From contig CAKQQY010000033.1 in NCBI GenBank assembly GCA_934271245.1, positions 1 to 17,194 of the forward strand: a stretch of DNA of 17,194 bases, read 5' to 3'. Position 1 is the first letter of the stretch, and each line of letters opens with the position of its first letter. This DNA comes from an uncultured Clostridia bacterium (lineage in GTDB: Bacteria; Bacillota; Clostridia; Christensenellales; Borkfalkiaceae). Of this stretch, positions 13,579 to 17,194 are shown piece by piece. The notes below the pieces were generated by a model. The model had not been told where the DNA came from. It searched no databases and saw only the letters and a list, made by a program, of their open reading frames with translations. Made by a program: the position numbers and the translations under genes.

Positions 13579-14505
13579 TTATTTAATATTTTCTCTTTTT
13601 GATTTCGTCAGTTCCGTTATAAAACGGTTATCGAGCGCGGAAAGAGTATATTCGCTTTTATATATCATAACGTCTTTATACGTCTTATTGTTATCCGCGC
13701 ATTCTCTCTGCACGAGATTATATCTCTCGAGCGTTTCCTGCGGTATGGGCGAAACCCACATAAACGCGTCTATGTTTTCCGACAATATCTCGAACTGGCT
13801 TGCCCTTTCGTACACGAATATTCTTCTCTTCGGATTCCCCGGAAGTTCTTCCTTTTTGACGGTGGTAAGCGGTACCGAAGGTATGTTGGGGTCGGCGTGA
13901 GCGATTTCGATATAATTTTCAAGGTCGGAATATGTTATCTCGTTCAATTTCGCCATAGGATTGTCTTTATTCATAACGAGTACGAATTTAAATTCGGCGA
14001 TTACTTCGCCGACGAGTTTTTTCTCGGCGAACAACTGTTTATAAAAGGGGTCGTATTCTTCGGCGTATCTTATTACTCCGAGATGATATCCTTCTTCTAA
14101 AACGTTCTTAGTCGTTCTCGAAGAGTTCGTTTCTTTATAAAGGACTTCGAATCCGTCTTCGTAACTTAACTGTTCGGAAAATCTCGCGAAAGCCGTTCCG
14201 ATATAACTCGCTCTCGGAACGGAAACGGAAAAGGTCTTTTGCGGTTGTTTATTGCCGCAAAACAAATTTTCCACGTCTTCGACCTGTTTTAATATCGTTC
14301 TCGCGTATCTGATAAAATTTTCACCGTCGGGCGTCAATTCCATTCCTTTCGCGGAACGGTGGAATATAGTAATATTAAGCGACGATTCCAATTCCTTTAT
14401 CGCTCTCGACAAGTTAGGTTGACCGATATATAAGTTTTCCGCCGCTTTGTTTATCGAACCCGTATCTGCTATTTCTACCGCATATTTTAATTGAACCAAA
14501 TTCAT
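13579..14505 (-). CDS. LysR-family transcriptional regulator
   Basis: The 308-residue protein has the usual LysR length. Residues 1-60 contain the winged helix-turn-helix: LVQLKYAVEIADTGSINKAA, then QPNLSRAIKELESSLNITIFHR, and the wing KGMELTPDGENF. A linker helix (about 65-88) leads to the two-lobed effector-binding domain (about 92-300), which is more divergent. No divergently transcribed neighbour is present; the gene upstream on the same strand is PEP carboxykinase, separated by a terminator, so the target is not evident from context. The effector is unknown. AGAGGT at 14511-14516 supports the start at 14505. The promoter is so close that the leader is only about ten bases. Confidence 0.93.
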   Translation of the reverse strand: MNLVQLKYAVEIADTGSINKAAENLYIGQPNLSRAIKELESSLNITIFHRSAKGMELTPDGENFIRYARTILKQVEDVENLFCGNKQPQKTFSVSVPRASYIGTAFARFSEQLSYEDGFEVLYKETNSSRTTKNVLEEGYHLGVIRYAEEYDPFYKQLFAEKKLVGEVIAEFKFVLVMNKDNPMAKLNEITYSDLENYIEIAHADPNIPSVPLTTVKKEELPGNPKRRIFVYERASQFEILSENIDAFMWVSPIPQETLERYNLVQRECADNNKTYKDVMIYKSEYTLSALDNRFITELTKSKRENIK

Positions 14506-14521
14506 ACCGAACCTCTATGCA

Positions 14522-14550
14522 ATTATATCCTATAATTCGGTTTTAGTCAA
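14522..14550 (-). promoter_or_regulatory. Promoter of the LysR-type gene
   Basis: On the minus strand TTGACT (14545-14550) and TATAAT (14522-14527) are spaced 17 bases apart. Predicted transcription starts near 14515, at the edge of the AGAGGT ribosome binding site, so the mRNA leader would be very short. Confidence 0.8.
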
Positions 14551-14591
14551 AGCAAATTCCCCTTTTACGGCAAAAAGACTATTAAAAACGC

Positions 14592-14621
14592 AAAAAAGAG
14601 CGGCAATAATACCGCTCTTTT
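14592..14621 (-). terminator. Terminator of the PEP carboxykinase gene
   Basis: AAAAGAGCGG (14594-14603) pairs with CCGCTCTTTT (14612-14621) around an eight-base loop. On the minus strand the stem ends in a run of six T followed by GCGTTTTT. It lies 17 bases past the stop codon. Confidence 0.92.
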
Positions 14622-14637
14622 CTTATCTGGTTTTATC

Positions 14638-16245
14638 TTATTCGACGACGGGTCCGTATTTAGCAAGTTTTTTGCCGACTTCGTTGGTTTCGTATTTAAC
14701 GAAGTTCTTATTGAATCTGCCTGCCAAATCTTTAGCCTTTTCTTCCCAGACCTTAGCGTCCGCATAGGTATCTCTCGGGTCGAGAATGTTCTTGTCAACG
14801 CCGTTGAGTTCGGTGGGTACTTCGAAGTTGAAGTAAGGAATCGTCTTGGTGGGAGCGTTGTTGATATCTCCGTTTAAGATAGCGTCGATGATTCCGCGAG
14901 TATCTTTAATGGAAATTCTCTTGCCGGTTCCGTTCCAGCCGGTGTTTACGAGATACGCTTTCGCGCCGTTCTTTTCCATCTTCTTAACTAATTCTTCCGC
15001 GTATTTGGTCGGGTGCAATTCAAGGAACGCCTGACCGAAGCAAGCGGAGAAGGTAGGAGTAGGTTCGGTTATTCCGCGTTCGGTACCCGCAAGTTTAGCG
15101 GTGAAGCCGGACAAGAAATAGTACTGAGTCTGTTCGGGCGTTAAAATGGATACGGGCGGCAATACGCCGAACGCGTCTGCGGATAAGAATATAACGTTCT
15201 TCGCAGCGGGTGCGCTCGAAATAGGTCTTACGATGTTCTTGATGTGGTTAATCGGATAAGAAACTCTGGTGTTTTCGGTAACGGATTTGTCTGCGAAATC
15301 GATTTTGCCGTTTTCGTCGAGCGTTACGTTTTCCAAAAGCGCGTTTCTCTTGATAGCGTTATAAATGTCTGGTTCGGATTCTTTATCGAGATTGATAACT
15401 TTTGCGTAGCAGCCGCCTTCGAAGTTGAATACACCGTTGTCGTCCCAGCCGTGTTCGTCGTCGCCGATGAGCAATCTCTTAGGATCGGTGGAAAGGGTCG
15501 TTTTGCCCGTTCCCGAAAGACCGAAGAAGATAGCGGTGTTTTCGCCGTTCATATCGGTGTTTGCGGAGCAGTGCATCGAAGCGATTCCTTTAAGCGGCAA
15601 ATAGTAGTTCATCATGGAGAACATACCTTTTTTCATTTCGCCGCCGTACCAGGTGTTGATTATTACCTGTTCGCGAGAAGTAATATTGAAAGCAACGCAG
15701 GTTTCGGAATTCAAACCGAGTTCTTTATAGTTTTCAACTTTCGCTTTGGAAGCGTTATAAACTATGAAATCGGGTTTGAAGTTTTTGAGTTCTTCTTCCG
15801 TAGGAGCGATAAACATGTTTTTGATAAAGTGAGCCTGCCATGCAACTTCGACGATGAATCTTACTGCCATACGGGTGTCTTTATTCGCGCCGCAGAAAGC
15901 GTCTACAACGTATAAGTCTTTGCCGGACAATTCTTTAATGGCAATGTCTTTAACTTTCGCCCAGACGTCTTCGCTCATCGGGTGATTGTCGTTTTTATAG
16001 CCTTCGGAAGTCCACCATACGGTGTCTTTCGAATTGTTGTCCATAACGATATATTTGTCTTTAGGAGAACGACCCGTATATACGCCCGTCATAACGTTAA
16101 CGGCGCCGAGTTCGGAAACCTGACCTTTTTCGTAACCTTCGAGAGTACTTTTCGTTTCTTCGGCAAAAAGTTGGTCGTAAGAAGGATTGTATACGACTTT
16201 ACCTACGTTAGTAATACCATAGTTATTCAACTCTGTTTCTTTCAT
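14638..16245 (-). CDS. pckA: Phosphoenolpyruvate carboxykinase (ATP)
   Basis: The 535-residue enzyme interconverts oxaloacetate plus ATP with phosphoenolpyruvate, CO2 and ADP in the cytosol. Visible signatures are GRSPKDKY (58-65), the P-loop GLSGTGKTT (242-250), LIGDDEHGW soon after (kinase-2/metal-binding region), FNFEGGCYAK, and TWYGGEMKKGMFSMMNYYLP with the active-site region before it. Length and motif order match the ATP-dependent family, not the GTP-dependent one. The gene stands alone with its own promoter and terminator. In fermentative gut anaerobes the enzyme often runs in the carboxylating direction, fixing CO2 and making ATP toward succinate or propionate; that direction is inferred here. 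GAGGT at 16252-16256 supports the start. Confidence 0.97.
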   Translation of the reverse strand: MKETELNNYGITNVGKVVYNPSYDQLFAEETKSTLEGYEKGQVSELGAVNVMTGVYTGRSPKDKYIVMDNNSKDTVWWTSEGYKNDNHPMSEDVWAKVKDIAIKELSGKDLYVVDAFCGANKDTRMAVRFIVEVAWQAHFIKNMFIAPTEEELKNFKPDFIVYNASKAKVENYKELGLNSETCVAFNITSREQVIINTWYGGEMKKGMFSMMNYYLPLKGIASMHCSANTDMNGENTAIFFGLSGTGKTTLSTDPKRLLIGDDEHGWDDNGVFNFEGGCYAKVINLDKESEPDIYNAIKRNALLENVTLDENGKIDFADKSVTENTRVSYPINHIKNIVRPISSAPAAKNVIFLSADAFGVLPPVSILTPEQTQYYFLSGFTAKLAGTERGITEPTPTFSACFGQAFLELHPTKYAEELVKKMEKNGAKAYLVNTGWNGTGKRISIKDTRGIIDAILNGDINNAPTKTIPYFNFEVPTELNGVDKNILDPRDTYADAKVWEEKAKDLAGRFNKNFVKYETNEVGKKLAKYGPVVE

Positions 16246-16275
16246 ATAGTTACCTCTTTTATTTCTTTTTTACAC

Positions 16276-16304
16276 ATTATACAATATTCCGCGCAAAATG
16301 TAAA
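16276..16304 (-). promoter_or_regulatory. Promoter of the PEP carboxykinase gene
   Basis: On the minus strand TTTACA (16299-16304) and TATAAT (16276-16281) are separated by 17 bases, a strong match. The leader is about 24 bases. The region beyond, 16305-16415, is AT-rich and holds no clear terminator for the upstream glycosidase gene. Confidence 0.8.
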
Positions 16305-16415
16305 TTATTTTTTTTACATATAAATATATCAATTTATAAATAATTGTTTATATTTTCGTGCGCCGAGATATCCCGTTTCGGTTTTTATAAGGTATTGAAT
16401 CGTTCGCGCCGGCGT

Positions 16416-17194
16416 TTAATCTTCGAACAGTTTCATTCTTTCAAAAGGAGTTTTATTCGGCTGATGGAAAGTAATTCTGTTTTTGCCCTTTAAGTCGGTA
16501 AAGAGCATACAATGTCCGCCGTCTTTATCGAACAGTATTTTGTCAAAAACGTATTCCCCGTATATTCCCGTTTTACTTACGCTTTTAATTATCGCGTAAC
16601 CCGTTTCGGTATAAGTAGACCATAACAGAACGATATCCTTCCCTTCCTGATACAAAAACGGACCTTCCGCAACGACGCCTTTTATTTTGTCACCGATTTC
16701 AACGGCGAACTCGCTTTTTCTTCCGCTGACGATTCTGACGGGATTTTCCGATAAAGTTTTCAAATCGTCGGACATTTTAGCGATAAACAAACTTCCGTCG
16801 CCGTTTCCGTTAATCGGAGTAAGCCATTCGTTGGAAAAGCATAAATACGGCTTATCTTCATAAACGAACAACGTGGCGTCAAGGCAACCCCACCCTTTCG
16901 GAGTAACGTATTCGCCCGTCAACATTTTAAAATTACCGTCTAAATTCTTTGACGAAAAAATCATGCTTCCGCGCCCGATATCGTCTTTAAATGCAGAAAC
17001 GATCAGATAATAAGCGTCGTGATATTTATGCAGTTCGGGAGCCCAGATATTAGTATATTCGTCAAGAGAACCGTCGGTTACCATAGTACAGACTTTCTCG
17101 TAATTTTCAAGGTCTTCCGATTCGTATAACGTTAAATCGCTCGCCTTTCCCCACGGGTCGTCGCCCGTAGTTCCGAGCAGGTAGTATTTACCGT
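16416..17194 (-). CDS. GH43-type glycoside hydrolase, partial (N-terminus beyond right edge)
   Basis: The frame is open from the window edge to the stop at 16416 and gives 258 residues; the Met at 17084 is internal, since GKYYLLGTT and DDPWG precede it in frame. Five-bladed propeller landmarks of the GH43 family are clear: WAPELH (W codon 17043-17045), YYLIVSAF, GCLDATLF with the pKa-modulating Asp at 16878-16880, VAEGPFLY with the general-acid Glu at 16665-16667, and GGHCMLF near the end. The general-base Asp should lie near the N-terminus, outside the window. GH43 enzymes cut arabinose- or xylose-containing plant polysaccharides; substrate cannot be set. Whether it has a signal peptide cannot be seen. 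No extra binding module follows the propeller. Confidence 0.9.
   Translation of the reverse strand, partial: GKYYLLGTTGDDPWGKASDLTLYESEDLENYEKVCTMVTDGSLDEYTNIWAPELHKYHDAYYLIVSAFKDDIGRGSMIFSSKNLDGNFKMLTGEYVTPKGWGCLDATLFVYEDKPYLCFSNEWLTPINGNGDGSLFIAKMSDDLKTLSENPVRIVSGRKSEFAVEIGDKIKGVVAEGPFLYQEGKDIVLLWSTYTETGYAIIKSVSKTGIYGEYVFDKILFDKDGGHCMLFTDLKGKNRITFHQPNKTPFERMKLFED

Noticed and set aside
15244..15915. 223-codon plus-strand frame
   Set aside because: It is fully antisense to the P-loop-containing part of PEP carboxykinase, and its sequence is a reverse shadow with no recognisable family.
16305..16415. Terminator for the GH43 gene
   Set aside because: Only weak AT-rich pairing (such as CAATT with AATTG) is visible, with no GC-rich stem followed by T residues.

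Overview
The window looks like chromosome from a low-to-moderate GC Clostridia-type Firmicute, probably an uncultured gut lineage. The reasons are strong AAGGAG-type ribosome binding sites, near-consensus TTGACA/TATAAT promoters with 17-base spacers, short T-tailed hairpin terminators, and the gene families present. Species cannot be assigned from the sequence alone. No tRNA, rRNA, CRISPR array, transposase or phage gene was found.

Layout. (1) 1-3377, minus: the first 1125 codons of a very large secreted protein. It has a signal peptide, Cys/His clusters, beta-helix-like stretches and then a long coiled coil of 78-residue repeats, and it runs off the left edge. (2) 3648-6337, plus, divergent from it: a translationally coupled OmpR-type response regulator and a seven-transmembrane (7TMR-DISM-like) sensor histidine kinase. 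(3) 6419-10357, minus: a four-gene operon of two different ABC ATPases, an ABC-2 permease with a large extracytoplasmic insert, and a TerB-like protein. A TetR-family regulator (10535-11104) diverges from it, and the shared intergenic region holds four copies of a 13-bp palindrome overlapping a perfect consensus promoter. (4) 11261-11823, minus: a flavin-reductase-like gene broken by one missing A in an A run. (5) 11956-13284, minus: a MATE efflux pump with a long, foldable 5' leader. (6) 13579-14505, minus: a LysR-type regulator. (7) 14638-16245, minus: ATP-dependent PEP carboxykinase. (8) 16416-17194, minus: most of a GH43-type glycoside hydrolase that enters from the right edge.

How the genes may work together. 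The TetR/ABC/TerB block reads as a self-contained, ligand-inducible export or envelope-stress module. The two-component system senses something outside the cell through a carbohydrate-binding-like ectodomain and may control the divergent surface protein; that link is inference. PEP carboxykinase (central carbon metabolism) and GH43 (plant or arabino-/xylo-polysaccharide breakdown) fit a fermentative gut lifestyle. The most unusual elements are the mosaic repeat protein, the four-operator TetR/ABC region with its terminal TerB gene, and the structured MATE leader.
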